From Chloroflexota bacterium (lineage in GTDB: Bacteria; Chloroflexota; Anaerolineae; UBA4142; SHND01), in the NCBI GenBank assembly GCA_029778615.1, contig JAKOPZ010000316.1:25440-89439 (forward strand): a DNA stretch of 64,000 bases, read 5' to 3'. Of the stretch, positions 25,897 to 34,588 are shown piece after piece; the stretch's first letter is position 1, and each line of letters opens with the position of its first letter. The notes under the pieces were generated by a model, which worked only from the letters and a program-made list of their open reading frames with translations, was not told the origin of the DNA and did not search any database. A program made the translations under genes and the position numbers.

Positions 25897-28371
25897 CTAG
25901 TTTGGCTTTTTTACGCGCACCGCAAGTTCATCACTCCATGTAGATTCGCCGATGGCGTTCACGATTTCGATTTTGTATATGTATTTCTTGCCTGTTTTTA
26001 CGGCTTTGTCCTTGTAGATATAGTTGCCGCCATTCACCGTTCCAATGTTTGTGGCGGGGATCAAATCAGCATTCAGCTGATGCCATTCTGTGTCTTTGCC
26101 TTTTCTGCGCCAAATGTTAAAGCCCACCATGTTCATTTCCGTCCCGGTGCTCCAACGCACTTGAACTTGTTTCGCACGCGCCTTGAGCGAAAAGTTGGTC
26201 AATTCGGCTGACGTAGGAGTCGAAACGCGGGTATTGGCAGTTGTCGAAGCCGTACCCGCGTTATAGACGACCTGGGCGTAATTCACATACGGTGTGCTTG
26301 AGGCGGTAACAGACGCGCCCACTGTCACATTGAATGTGATAGTGAAACTCGCGTTCACCGCGAGCGTTTGTCCCGTAAAAGTCCAAACGACTTGGTCGCG
26401 ATTCAATCCAGTAAAGCCCGCAAGCGTCGGCGCACAGGTCACGACGGGCGTGACTCCTGTAATACTTCCGCCAAACGTGCTGCTGCCGGAAATAAATTTA
26501 AAGCGCGTGGCGTCCGTGCAAGGAGAATTCCCGATGCCGGGCAAAATGTCGGTGACAACCATATTGCTGGCGGTGGCGGTTCCGTTGTTCTTGATAGTGA
26601 GTGTATAAGCGACTGTGCCGCCGGGGGCAACACTCGAAGGTGTCCCTGATTTCGAAATCGTCAGGTTCGATTGCGATGCGGACGATGTGACCGCATTCGA
26701 GTTGGCACACGTTGTCGTCTGGGTGCTGCAAATTTTCGCCGAGTTGGTTATCGGGTCGCCGGTGATATTGTCTGTGCGCGGCATTTGCACTGTGATGTCA
26801 ATCTCGCCGCCTTCGCCCGGCTGAAGAGTGACCCCGCTCGAAGGAATAAATGTAATTGTTCTTGGCGAATTGCAAGGGTTACTTGTTGGCGTATAGCGAA
26901 AGCCCCCCGAGAGTGTCCCGATGGGTCCGCTGTTGACCGTCACGGCAGTAATACAACTTCCGGTTGTTTGCGACGGCAATGTATCCGTAAGCACGACATT
27001 CGTTTGTGTAACCGTCGAGGTATTCGCATACGTAATTCGGTAGGTAACGGTCGGTCCCGGATTGGTCGCCGGGATGATAGCGCCGTCCGAAGCCGTGCCA
27101 TTGACTGCCACAATCTTTTTGAGAATATAGAGATTCGAGTTTGTGGTACAAACGGACGGCACATGATAGCGCCACGGATTGTCCTTGGCGTTCTTGTTCG
27201 AATAGGTCGCCGTATCGCCACCAAACACTTCGCAGTTGTTGATGAGTCCGGATGCAGGTGGGTCTGCCGTCAATTGGAGACTGAGCTTGACGTAGCGAAC
27301 CTGTCCTACTGAAAGACCTCCAACTGCCCAGCGAACAGCGTTGGTATTGGAAGGCAATGGATTCGAGGTCGAGAGCGTATAGCCCGCACTCGTATAGGAT
27401 CCAACGATTGAACCCACACCTGCGCCATTTTGGCTGGACGCGGGAGAACCCGGATTCGAACCAATGCGTGAGCCGGGATAGGAAATACGATTCCAGGGTC
27501 CGGTACTGCCGGTGTAATCGAGTTTGTAACCCGAATCGGGTCCGGCAACGGCAGAACCCGCGTTAAAGGGAGTTGCACCGGTACCGGTGCTAATAATGAT
27601 TCCTTGAGATGAGACAGGACGCCCGCCGCTTGGACCTGGGAGGCCTGAAGTCCCGAACGCATTCGTGCTGCTGGCATCCCACAGATTGTGCGTAGTCGCA
27701 TTCGTCTGTCCAATAATGGGATTCAATTGTCCGGCAGCCGTCGGATTGATGTTATAGCCATTGGTCGCTTGCCGAATGATGCCGTCCGTATCGGGAGTAA
27801 CGACCAGCGCCGTGCGCGAATCCGTCGAATAAAAGATTCCCGTGTCGGCATAAATTTCTGCGATTCTGCCGTTACAATTGTTGGTGTAGGTGGGCGAACA
27901 ACCGGTGGTGTACGAACCTACGTTGAACGGCGCGGCATACGTCCTCTGGTTGCGACTCCCCCAGCCGTCCGGAGCTGCGCCCGGTAAGTCCGGTGCAATA
28001 TCCACAAATCCTCCGCTGCCATCGGGTTGGACAATGGAAGCGCCGACTACCAGAGTGTTGGCGGGAATATAATCGGTAACATACCCCATTGCGCCATTAA
28101 CACTGGTGTTTGCAATCGGCGTGAACTCGATGATATACGATACGATGTCGCCGCTGCGCAGTCCCGGGGACCCGCTGCCAGCGCGGCTCTGGATGAGCGC
28201 AACCGTTTCCGGCGCAAAATACTTGGTGGTCATAATTTGACCAACGCTGTCTGCGCGCGCAATAGCCGGCAGAACAAGTGCAACCAACAGCGCACCGAAC
28301 ACGCCAACAGTGCGCGCCCACCCGAGCAGGAGCTTGCGCGTAGATTGAGGAATTGTTCGACTTTCACTCAT
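25897..28371 (-). CDS. Secreted surface protein with DUF11 repeats and C-terminal FnIII-like module
   Basis: 824 residues. A Sec signal peptide (hydrophobic run 15-38, cleavage likely after ARA) shows export. Residues 40-405 are a large beta-rich region; two DUF11 (bacterial surface beta-sandwich) repeats follow at about 412-555 and 565-700, the second starting NLTISKSGTPSSVAPGG. The last 105 residues (from about 719) form a fibronectin-III-like module with GFNIWRRKGK and GKKYIYKIEIV motifs, shared with the beta-helix protein at 60984-63455. No LPXTG or PEP-CTERM signal is seen. TAGGAG lies 9 nt before the ATG. The 340-nt leader carries tandem riboswitch-like elements, so expression is probably c-di-GMP controlled, which fits an adhesin or sheath protein. 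Confidence 0.8.
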   Translation of the reverse strand: MSESRTIPQSTRKLLLGWARTVGVFGALLVALVLPAIARADSVGQIMTTKYFAPETVALIQSRAGSGSPGLRSGDIVSYIIEFTPIANTSVNGAMGYVTDYIPANTLVVGASIVQPDGSGGFVDIAPDLPGAAPDGWGSRNQRTYAAPFNVGSYTTGCSPTYTNNCNGRIAEIYADTGIFYSTDSRTALVVTPDTDGIIRQATNGYNINPTAAGQLNPIIGQTNATTHNLWDASSTNAFGTSGLPGPSGGRPVSSQGIIISTGTGATPFNAGSAVAGPDSGYKLDYTGSTGPWNRISYPGSRIGSNPGSPASSQNGAGVGSIVGSYTSAGYTLSTSNPLPSNTNAVRWAVGGLSVGQVRYVKLSLQLTADPPASGLINNCEVFGGDTATYSNKNAKDNPWRYHVPSVCTTNSNLYILKKIVAVNGTASDGAIIPATNPGPTVTYRITYANTSTVTQTNVVLTDTLPSQTTGSCITAVTVNSGPIGTLSGGFRYTPTSNPCNSPRTITFIPSSGVTLQPGEGGEIDITVQMPRTDNITGDPITNSAKICSTQTTTCANSNAVTSSASQSNLTISKSGTPSSVAPGGTVAYTLTIKNNGTATASNMVVTDILPGIGNSPCTDATRFKFISGSSTFGGSITGVTPVVTCAPTLAGFTGLNRDQVVWTFTGQTLAVNASFTITFNVTVGASVTASSTPYVNYAQVVYNAGTASTTANTRVSTPTSAELTNFSLKARAKQVQVRWSTGTEMNMVGFNIWRRKGKDTEWHQLNADLIPATNIGTVNGGNYIYKDKAVKTGKKYIYKIEIVNAIGESTWSDELAVRVKKPN

Positions 28372-28406
28372 GACTATAAACTCCTAGTTGAATTGACTGG
28401 GTGAAT

Positions 28407-28511
28407 AAAAAAAACCGCGCGTGCGTTTTCGGCACGTCGCGGTCGGTTACGCCACTCGCTCCATTCTGCCTAGGCGTCCAATTGACTGCGGCAGAATTTC
28501 ATTGCGTCCGT
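28407..28511 (-). ncRNA. Candidate c-di-GMP-II riboswitch, copy 2, with T8 terminator
   Basis: Read on the minus strand from 28511: ACGGACGCAATGAAA, a UUCUGCC/GGCAGAA stem enclosing AAUUGGACGCC, then GAGCGAGUGGCGUAACCGAC. The order and the last block match what I remember of the c-di-GMP-II aptamer (GGAAAC-AUGA, AAUUGGGCAC, UAGURGUGCAACCGACC, with the inner pair ACGCC/GGCGU in place of GCACU/AGUGC). The terminator (CCGCG-A-CGUGC stem, then T8 at 28407-28414) begins in the last bases of the aptamer, the layout needed for a ligand-controlled transcription switch. Infernal against RF01786 would decide. Confidence 0.55.
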
Positions 28512-28528
28512 TGAATAGGGTGCCTTGG

Positions 28529-28715
28529 AAAAAAAACCGCGGGCTGTGCATCTGTCATGCGCCGCTCATGGTGGGTTACGCCACTAGCTCCTGACGCATC
28601 ATCACAGACAATGCGCCCGGTGAGCAACATGTGTGATGTTGCATCACCACTCTACCCATAGCGTCCAAAACACGAGCGGGTCCGGCGCCGTGCAGTAGAG
28701 TTTCATCGCTTCCGT
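28529..28715 (-). ncRNA. Candidate c-di-GMP-II riboswitch, copy 1, with T8 run
   Basis: Starts ACGGAAGCGATGAAA at 28715 (minus strand), close to the GGAAACAAUGAUGAA start of the known class, contains UUUUGGACGCUAU and ends GGAGCTAGTGGCGTAACCCA (to 28570). A CUCUAC/GUAGAG stem replaces the UUCUGCC/GGCAGAA stem of copy 2, a covariation. Two extra hairpins (one with GCAACAT/ATGTTGC arms) are inserted before the final block. A GC hairpin and T8 (28529-28536) follow. A TAGAAT hexamer at 28735-28740 could be the promoter -10 box. Confidence 0.5.
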
Positions 28716-28817
28716 CTATTCGCTTGGTGAGCAGATTCTACCAGTCAAACATTAAGGAGAAGATTAGCTTGGCATACGGGGGGGGAAATTTGATGCGGGG
28801 CATTCCAAATTCGCAAC

Positions 28818-29861
28818 CTATGGCGCCGTCTGGATCCATTTTTCAGTCGCGTCGTCGTATCTAAACACATAATCGGTGCGGCGGTCTTCGCTCGTCGCGG
28901 AAAGGGTAAAATTGAAATCAATCCCGCGCACGAGCATCTGCTCGCGCGCGTCAAAATCAATGCGGCGCGGTTTGTTGAACGTTCCATTCAACGTCGCTTC
29001 GAGGCGCGGCTCACCCCAAAAATTTCCATTCGCATCCAACGCAATGGAATAAATTTCCGGTGTGCGCGCGGAACCGAAAAACAAACGCTTGCCTGTGGAC
29101 AAGTTAAAAGCCGCAACGCCGAACGCGTCCACATCATCATATTGATTGACCACACTGCCCGTCCTGACATCAATTTGATAAATGCGTCCCACCTGTTGCG
29201 TCCGCGTCGAACCCATCACACTCGTCACGTACAAACTGTTCGTATCGCAATCGTATGCCAGCGCGAGAATGCCATACGCGTTTTCCGGTGACGGCGGCGC
29301 AGCGGACGGCAAATTGATAAACTCACTCATCACGCCGGTATTGGTATCCACGCGATAGAGGATGTTTGCTTTTTCGGGCGGATTATCGAGCAAGCTGATG
29401 CGCGGGCTGGGTGCGACATAGACATTTCCTTCGCGGTCCACCACAAAAACACCAAGATACCCGCCAATCGTCCACGAAGGGTCCTGATATTTTTTTCCGT
29501 TTGCCAAATCGCCGTTCGGTCCGGGTTCAATCAATTCCAGACCTTTGTTCAAGCGTTCCGAAGTACTAAACACCACCGCGCGCGAAAAGCCCAATTTTTC
29601 AGTTGGGAATTTTGGCGCGCCGCGACACGAATTGGTCGGACCCGGAACCCAGTTCGCCGCGAGCTTGGGCTCGGTTTGCGCGGTCTGGTTATTCAGCCAA
29701 ACGAAAATTCCACCAATGCCCAGCACGGCGACAATGCCAAGCACCGCGACCATCAAGCCGAGACGATTCGCGGGCGCGGCATCTGACGCGCGCATTTCCG
29801 TCGCGGCGCGCGTGGGGGGGGGTGAGGGGGGGGGGATGAACGAGCGTTTTTTCTTGGGCAT
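28818..29861 (-). CDS. Membrane-anchored protein with beta-propeller-like exterior domain
   Basis: 347 residues. A proline-rich cytoplasmic start (FIPPPSPPPTRA) is followed by one membrane helix at about 35-56 and an exported domain of 290 residues. That domain has repeated blade-like segments (GVFVVDREGNVYVA, ILALAYDCDTNSLYVT, RIYQIDVRTGSVVNQY, IYSIALDANGNFWG), the spacing of NHL/SMP-30-type beta propellers. I cannot name the family. Its ATG directly follows the TAA of the amine-oxidase-like lipoprotein gene, so the two form an operon and may work together at the cell surface. Confidence 0.7.
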   Translation of the reverse strand: MPKKKRSFIPPPSPPPTRAATEMRASDAAPANRLGLMVAVLGIVAVLGIGGIFVWLNNQTAQTEPKLAANWVPGPTNSCRGAPKFPTEKLGFSRAVVFSTSERLNKGLELIEPGPNGDLANGKKYQDPSWTIGGYLGVFVVDREGNVYVAPSPRISLLDNPPEKANILYRVDTNTGVMSEFINLPSAAPPSPENAYGILALAYDCDTNSLYVTSVMGSTRTQQVGRIYQIDVRTGSVVNQYDDVDAFGVAAFNLSTGKRLFFGSARTPEIYSIALDANGNFWGEPRLEATLNGTFNKPRRIDFDAREQMLVRGIDFNFTLSATSEDRRTDYVFRYDDATEKWIQTAP

Positions 29862-31604
29862 TTATTTTGTCTGCGCTATTGGCACAAAGTACGGACCGCT
29901 GTAGCAAGGATACGCGCGCGGATTGTACATTCCGTTTTGCAACACCACATCCGCCCAACAATACTCTTTGCCCGGTGTGTTATCATTCTTTAATTGCGCG
30001 ACGTACCACAAGACCAAATTCGTGTCCGTGATAGATTCGTCATTCAAATATTTTTCCGGACCCTGACGAAAATCGGTGTTACAGCATGGACCAATGGTCG
30101 GCAAATCGGACGCGCCCTCATCACGCTGCGCGTCCGCGCGCGTCACATACACAAACGGATTGTCGCCGCGTTCATAAGGCGAAAATTGTGCGCGTCCGGT
30201 CTCCATGTAGTATCCCGCACCTTGCGCGTTGGCGATTCGAAACGAATACCCCGCGTCGTTCGGAGAAACTTGGTTCGCGAGTTTCCATTGCTCGGTCGTC
30301 CACGTCGTCCAATTTCCATTTGACCATTCGGCGAACGAAAACGGCTGTGCCCACTCGATACGCGTGACCGGACGATACGTGCCTTCCGTCCCACAACCGC
30401 GTCCGAGATTCGCCGCAATGATGCGAAAACTTCCGTCATCGTGAAATTGAAAGCGCTGTTGGTAATAATAATTGCACGGCAGGGGCCAGAACTCGCTGAA
30501 AAAATCTTGAACAATTTCAAACCCGATGCGTTGATTGTCTTGCATCAAATCCAAAACCTGCGGTCCGCCAAATGCGACGACAGCCGCTTGCGAAAAAACG
30601 GGACAGCCAATCGCGTCGCTATAGCCAAAGCCCTCGCCGACGGAATAACTCACGTGCCAGTCCACCACTTTGGCGCTCGTCAAAACGTTTTGGTCTTGAT
30701 AGGTGACATTGCTCACGCGCAAGCCATCCGAGCTCGTGAGAATGTAATCCATTTTCCACGCGCCATTCGTCAACGCCGTTTCCTTGTCGCAAAAATTCGC
30801 GGCGACGACATCATTTTGCAAAGAACGTTCGGTGACAGGCGGACCATTGAGCGAACCGAGATTTGTCCAGCGCGTGCCAACCAAAACATTGTCGGTCAAA
30901 TCCACAATCGCCCACAACGCGCGGTCGCCCACTCTAAAAGTGGGCGCGAGGCAATAATGCAGAGAGCGTTCGCATTGAGATGCTTTCAATGACGTTTTTG
31001 TATTCGCCATCATCGCCTGCACGCTTTCGGGTGTATAGCCCAGAGCTTGCTGGACCTGCGGCGAATTTTTGGCAATGTCAATTGCCAAATTTACCAGCTC
31101 CTGCGGCGGGTCGGGTTGCGTATTCTCATATTGATTGATAGCCAGCACGCGTTGGTTATCCACATCTACGATTGCGGTCGTCATCAAATTGAGCGCGTAA
31201 TTGTACATTTCGACGCGATAGCATTTCGTCGCTCGGCACACCGCCGTCTCACCCACGTAATCGCTCGCGCGCAGCGGGACAACGCCAAAAATTTCCGCGC
31301 GCAGTGGTTTCCCGTCCGGTGCGCGCGTCGTTTCCAAAAAGCGCGGGTCACGCAGAGCCAACTGCTGTGCGAAATCGCGTTCCGCATCCAGACCGCGCAG
31401 CGCCAACACACTGCCCGTGCGCAGCGCGTTCGCCACCTCCACTTGGCGCGTCGCTACCGCCGGAATCGGCTGTTGCGGTGTCGCGCGCGGCACAAGCACA
31501 CCGGCTTCGATGGTTGGCGTCGGCGGCACGCGCGTTGGTCGCGCCGGACCACAGGCGGCAAGGAACAAGAAAAGGCACAAAAGCGTAATCCGCGTGTTGA
31601 GCAT
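29862..31604 (-). CDS. Lipoprotein with copper-amine-oxidase-like C-terminal region
   Basis: 580 residues. The signal peptide ends in a lipobox (LFLAACG, cysteine near 18), then a low-complexity PTRVPPTPT linker. Residues 60-200 resemble the N-terminal domain of amine oxidases; later segments VSYSVGEGFGYSDAIGC, PLPCNYYYQQRFQFHDDGSF and ITDTNLVLWYVAQLKND parallel the family's YGD-x-EYG, NY(D/E)Y cofactor-tyrosine and NED-VVLW regions. The copper HxH pair is not seen and the usual acidic residue after the tyrosine is tyrosine, so activity is doubtful. The ATG at 31604 has TTGGA 7 nt upstream; a TTG at 31616 is less likely. Family assignment is tentative. Confidence 0.6.
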   Translation of the reverse strand: MLNTRITLLCLFLFLAACGPARPTRVPPTPTIEAGVLVPRATPQQPIPAVATRQVEVANALRTGSVLALRGLDAERDFAQQLALRDPRFLETTRAPDGKPLRAEIFGVVPLRASDYVGETAVCRATKCYRVEMYNYALNLMTTAIVDVDNQRVLAINQYENTQPDPPQELVNLAIDIAKNSPQVQQALGYTPESVQAMMANTKTSLKASQCERSLHYCLAPTFRVGDRALWAIVDLTDNVLVGTRWTNLGSLNGPPVTERSLQNDVVAANFCDKETALTNGAWKMDYILTSSDGLRVSNVTYQDQNVLTSAKVVDWHVSYSVGEGFGYSDAIGCPVFSQAAVVAFGGPQVLDLMQDNQRIGFEIVQDFFSEFWPLPCNYYYQQRFQFHDDGSFRIIAANLGRGCGTEGTYRPVTRIEWAQPFSFAEWSNGNWTTWTTEQWKLANQVSPNDAGYSFRIANAQGAGYYMETGRAQFSPYERGDNPFVYVTRADAQRDEGASDLPTIGPCCNTDFRQGPEKYLNDESITDTNLVLWYVAQLKNDNTPGKEYCWADVVLQNGMYNPRAYPCYSGPYFVPIAQTK

Positions 31605-31640
31605 GTTCGATTCCAAGAACGAGGATGGGACAACCTGCGT

Positions 31641-31669
31641 ATTATAATCGGTTGCAGAATTAGGTTAAA
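31641..31669 (-). promoter_or_regulatory. Probable promoter of the lipoprotein/propeller operon
   Basis: Minus strand TATAAT (31641-31646) with TTTAAC 17 bp upstream; divergent from the ArsA promoter. Confidence 0.5.
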
Positions 31670-31727
31670 CTACAGTCACATCCGCTTACACAGGGGATTG
31701 ACTCGCAAGTCAGGTCTCGCTCCAAAA

Positions 31728-31756
31728 TTGCAAATAGATAGAGCAAAGGATATTGT
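31728..31756 (+). promoter_or_regulatory. Leaderless-type promoter of the ArsA-like gene
   Basis: TTGCAA (31728-31733), 17-bp spacer, TATTGT (31751-31756), then 7 nt to the ATG. Confidence 0.65.
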
Positions 31757-31763
31757 AACCAAT

Positions 31764-32924
31764 ATGCGAATTATTTTATACACAGGCAAGGGCGGCGTAG
31801 GCAAAACGTCCGTCGCCGCCGCGACGGCGCTGCGCTGCGCGGAACTGGGTTATCGTACGATTGTATTGTCAACGGACGCGGCGCACTCGCTGGCGGATTC
31901 GTTCGATTTGAAAATTGGACAAGAGCCGGTTGCCATCGCGCCGCGATTGCACGCGCAAGAAGTGGACGTATTGTACCAGATGGAAAAGTACTGGGGCAAG
32001 GTCCAAGAATATTTTCGTTCGCTCCTGCAATGGCGCGGGGTGGATGAGTTGATTGCGGACGAAGTGAGTATCCTGCCCGGGATGGATGAGCTGGCATCGC
32101 TCTTGCAAATCGTCTATCTCGCGGAATCCAACAAGTACGATGTCATTATTGTGGATTGTGCGCCAACGGGCGAAACGCTAAAACTTCTTTCGCTCCCCGA
32201 AGTGGCGCGCTGGTATCTCACCCACATTTTTCCCGTCGAACGCATGGCGGCGCGGTTTGCCTCGCCCATCATGCGCGCCATGACCGATATTCCCATGCCC
32301 GATGACCAATTGTTCGAGACCATCAAAGAACTGATTCAGCAGTTGAACCGCATGGCAGCGCTCTTGAGCGATACGCAAAAATCTTCGGTGCGCGTGGTGC
32401 TGAATCCTGAAAAGATGGTGATAAAGGAGGCACAACGCACTTTCACGTATATCAATCTGTACGGTTTTGCCTGTGACCTGATTGTCTCCAATCGCGTACT
32501 GCCCGATGCGATTACCGATTCGTACTTTGACGTGCTCAAGGAATCGCAATCCCGTTACGGCAAAATGATTGAAGAATCCTTTGCGCCGGTGCCAATTTTC
32601 AAGGTCCCATTTTTTGCCCAAGAGGTTGTTGGCGTGGAAATGCTCAAGCACATGGCAGATGTGTTGTATGGCAAGGCGGACCCCGCTCAAGTCTTTTATG
32701 AAGGCAGCCCGCAAGAAATCGTCAAAAATGGCAAGGGCTATCTGCTAAAGATGAAACTCCCGTTCGCCGCGAAAAGCGATGTGCATCTCACGCGCGCGGG
32801 CGACGAACTCGCCATCAGCGTCGGAAATTTTCGCCGCAATGCAATTCTGCCGCGCGCGCTCGCCGCGCTCGAAGTGAAAAAGGCGCGAATGGAAGAAGGC
32901 AAACTGGTGGTGAGTTTTGCGTAG
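31764..32924 (+). CDS. ArsA/GET3 family ATPase
   Basis: 386 residues. Deviant Walker A GKGGVGKTS at 8-16, switch I DAAHSLADSF near 37, switch II DCAPTGETLKLL near 133, and a C-terminal ArsA_HSP20 domain (about 315-386, MKLPFAAKSDVHL to LVVSF). This single-domain, HSP20-tailed form is common in Chloroflexi, Cyanobacteria and archaea. The arsenite-binding cysteine triad of ArsA is not visible and no arsB or arsD is nearby, so a role in membrane-protein targeting or another metal-independent task is more likely than arsenic export. The start at 31764 fits both the P-loop position and the promoter. Confidence 0.88.
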   Translation: MRIILYTGKGGVGKTSVAAATALRCAELGYRTIVLSTDAAHSLADSFDLKIGQEPVAIAPRLHAQEVDVLYQMEKYWGKVQEYFRSLLQWRGVDELIADEVSILPGMDELASLLQIVYLAESNKYDVIIVDCAPTGETLKLLSLPEVARWYLTHIFPVERMAARFASPIMRAMTDIPMPDDQLFETIKELIQQLNRMAALLSDTQKSSVRVVLNPEKMVIKEAQRTFTYINLYGFACDLIVSNRVLPDAITDSYFDVLKESQSRYGKMIEESFAPVPIFKVPFFAQEVVGVEMLKHMADVLYGKADPAQVFYEGSPQEIVKNGKGYLLKMKLPFAAKSDVHLTRAGDELAISVGNFRRNAILPRALAALEVKKARMEEGKLVVSFA

Positions 32925-32936
32925 GGGGCGAGATTT

Positions 32937-32964
32937 TCGACAAATCCCGCGTTGCGCGTATAGT
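32937..32964 (+). promoter_or_regulatory. Leaderless-type promoter of the methyltransferase gene
   Basis: TCGACA (32937-32942), 16-bp spacer, TATAGT (32959-32964), 7 nt to the ATG. Confidence 0.55.
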
Positions 32965-32971
32965 TATTTCC

Positions 32972-33835
32972 ATGTCTGCAAAACCGCATCTCGAACCACT
33001 GCCGCCTGAGCGCTGGCGAAAAAATCTAACCGATTATAACGAAGGACTCGGGCTCGTCTATGAACGTTTGATGTTGAATGATTTTTTGCAAGCGCTGCAA
33101 AAAAAACACGGCATCCAAACTGTCATCGAAGCGCCGATTTATGGGATGGCAGGCGTGAGCGGCATCAATTCCGTCATCCTCGCGCGCAACGGCGCAACCG
33201 TCACGCTCGTTGATGACAACGCGGAACGTCTCGAACACATTCAACGCATCTGGGGTGAATTGAATCTACCCGCAAATTTCAATCTCCAGTCTCCAATCTC
33301 CAGTCTTCCTTTTCCGAACAAAGCGTTTGACCTTGCTTGGAACTGGGCGGCGTTGTGGTATCTGCCCGATGCAGAGAAACTCATCGGCGAACTCGTGCGC
33401 GTTTCGCGCAACTTGATTTTTATCGCGATGCCCAATCGCGCGCAGGTGGGATACTTGATGCGAAAATATGTTTTGGAAAAAGATTTCGTGAATTATGTAG
33501 ATGAAGCGTGGGCGAACATCAACCGCGTGAAAAATATTTTGCGCGATTGGGACTGCGAAATTATTGACGAAGGTGTTCTCGATGTACCGCCGTGGCCCGA
33601 TACGGTGATGCCTGCAACGGAAGTGTTGAAGCGACTTGGGATTCAATCGAAAGAGATGCAATCGCGGTTTGAAGGCGAAGGTTGGAATTGGAGTTCGATG
33701 GATTATTATTTGGGCAAGAAACCGGAATTGAAAGGGCAGATGGATCGTTACGCGTTTTTGGAACGCGCGCCGCTGCCATGGCAAATCAAAAGCATTTGGG
33801 CGCATCATCGGTATTGTGTTGCGCGCGTGAGGTGA
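32972..33835 (+). CDS. SAM-dependent methyltransferase-like protein
   Basis: 287 residues. The fold is that of class I methyltransferases: VIEAPIYGMAGVSGINS in place of the usual E-x-GxGxG loop near 52, VTLVDDNAERLEHI as the acidic strand-2 end, FDLAWNWAALWYLPD as motif IV and ISNL-type strands after it. The glycine loop is atypical, so SAM use is inferred. A heptamer array (33281-33309) adds NLQSPISSL just before motif IV, at a surface loop. The gene leads a run with Uma2, GT2 and radical SAM genes and overlaps none; the next ATG is 3 nt after its stop. Confidence 0.7.
   Translation: MSAKPHLEPLPPERWRKNLTDYNEGLGLVYERLMLNDFLQALQKKHGIQTVIEAPIYGMAGVSGINSVILARNGATVTLVDDNAERLEHIQRIWGELNLPANFNLQSPISSLPFPNKAFDLAWNWAALWYLPDAEKLIGELVRVSRNLIFIAMPNRAQVGYLMRKYVLEKDFVNYVDEAWANINRVKNILRDWDCEIIDEGVLDVPPWPDTVMPATEVLKRLGIQSKEMQSRFEGEGWNWSSMDYYLGKKPELKGQMDRYAFLERAPLPWQIKSIWAHHRYCVARVR
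33281..33309. repeat. GGAGAYT heptamer repeat, in frame within CDS
   Basis: AATCTCCAGTCTCCAATCTC-type array, four units in the inverted orientation relative to 24466. It encodes NLQSPISS in the methyltransferase. Confidence 0.88.
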
Positions 33836-33838
33836 ACT

Positions 33839-34588
33839 ATGACAATTGTTCCGTTTCCACCACAAACTCAAGTTCATTATCCTGAATCGGATGGCAAACC
33901 TATGGCAGAAACGATGAAGCATATTCTTGTCATCACCTATCTTTTGGATGTGTTGATGGCTTGGTTCAAAGACCGCGCGGATATGTACGTCGGCGGAAAC
34001 AATATGATTTATTACGCCGAAGGTTTTCCCAAGTTGTCGTTCGCGCCCGATGTCTATCTCATTCCCGGGCTGGACAAAACACCGCGTCGGATTATCAAGC
34101 TGTGGGAAGAGAAAAGCGCGCCTTCCGTCATTTTTGAAATCACTTCGCGCGCAACTTGGGAAGTTGATTTGGGAGACAAGATGGAACTGTATGCACAAAT
34201 CGGCGTACGTGAATATTTTGTTTATGATGTCGAGCATGAAGAACTTGACCCGCCGCTGCGTGGTTTTCGTTTGGTGGGCAACAAGTATGAACGTTTGCAC
34301 TCGAACGAGGATGGAGAGCTTTATAGTGAAGAAATGCAACTTGCCCTTCAAGAAGTTGATGGGACACTGCGGCTCATCAATCCACAAACGCGAGAAATTC
34401 TGAAAAATTACATCGAGAGTGATGAGGCAATGCGCGCCGCAGAAGAGGAAGCGCGCGCCGCAGAAGAGGAAGCGCGTCATGCCGAGCTGCGCGCCGAACA
34501 AGAACGCCAAGCACGACTGCAAGCCGAAGCCGAAAACGCGCGTCTGCGCGCCGAACTCGAAAAATTGCGCGGCAAGCAGGATAGATGA
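33839..34588 (+). CDS. Uma2 family PD-(D/E)xK protein with C-terminal coiled coil
   Basis: 249 residues. The Uma2 (DUF820) restriction-endonuclease-like core shows FAPDVYLIPG (the aspartate near 79) and SVIFEITSRATWEVDLGDKMELYAQIGVREYFVYD (E-x-x-S, then K near 118). Residues 200-249 are an A/E/R-rich coiled coil (repeated RAAEEEA units). Uma2 proteins are abundant in Cyanobacteria and Chloroflexi; their substrate is unknown. GAGGTGA precedes the ATG, and the TGA overlaps the ATG of the GT2 gene as ATGA. Confidence 0.88.
   Translation: MTIVPFPPQTQVHYPESDGKPMAETMKHILVITYLLDVLMAWFKDRADMYVGGNNMIYYAEGFPKLSFAPDVYLIPGLDKTPRRIIKLWEEKSAPSVIFEITSRATWEVDLGDKMELYAQIGVREYFVYDVEHEELDPPLRGFRLVGNKYERLHSNEDGELYSEEMQLALQEVDGTLRLINPQTREILKNYIESDEAMRAAEEEARAAEEEARHAELRAEQERQARLQAEAENARLRAELEKLRGKQDR

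Larger units (their letters stand above)
28372..28817. other. 446-bp gene-free region: riboswitch leader
   Basis: Holds the two riboswitch-like elements of the DUF11 gene and, at 28716-28817, probably its promoter. Short ORFs here overlap the structured RNA and are not credible. Confidence 0.7.

Noticed and set aside
28372..28740. Possibility that the two repeated GGTTACGCCACT blocks are a transposon end or CRISPR-like repeat
   Set aside because: The blocks differ in their flanks but keep RNA stems by covariation and each ends in a T8 terminator, which fits riboswitches better.
31047..31763. In-frame upstream extension of the ArsA-like ORF
   Set aside because: It runs antisense through the lipoprotein gene; the P-loop position, the -10 box and the ATG at 31764 define the start.
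31764..32924. Arsenite export ATPase (ArsA proper)
   Set aside because: No arsenite-binding cysteine triad seen and no arsB, arsD or arsR nearby; the HSP20-tailed GET3-like group fits better.
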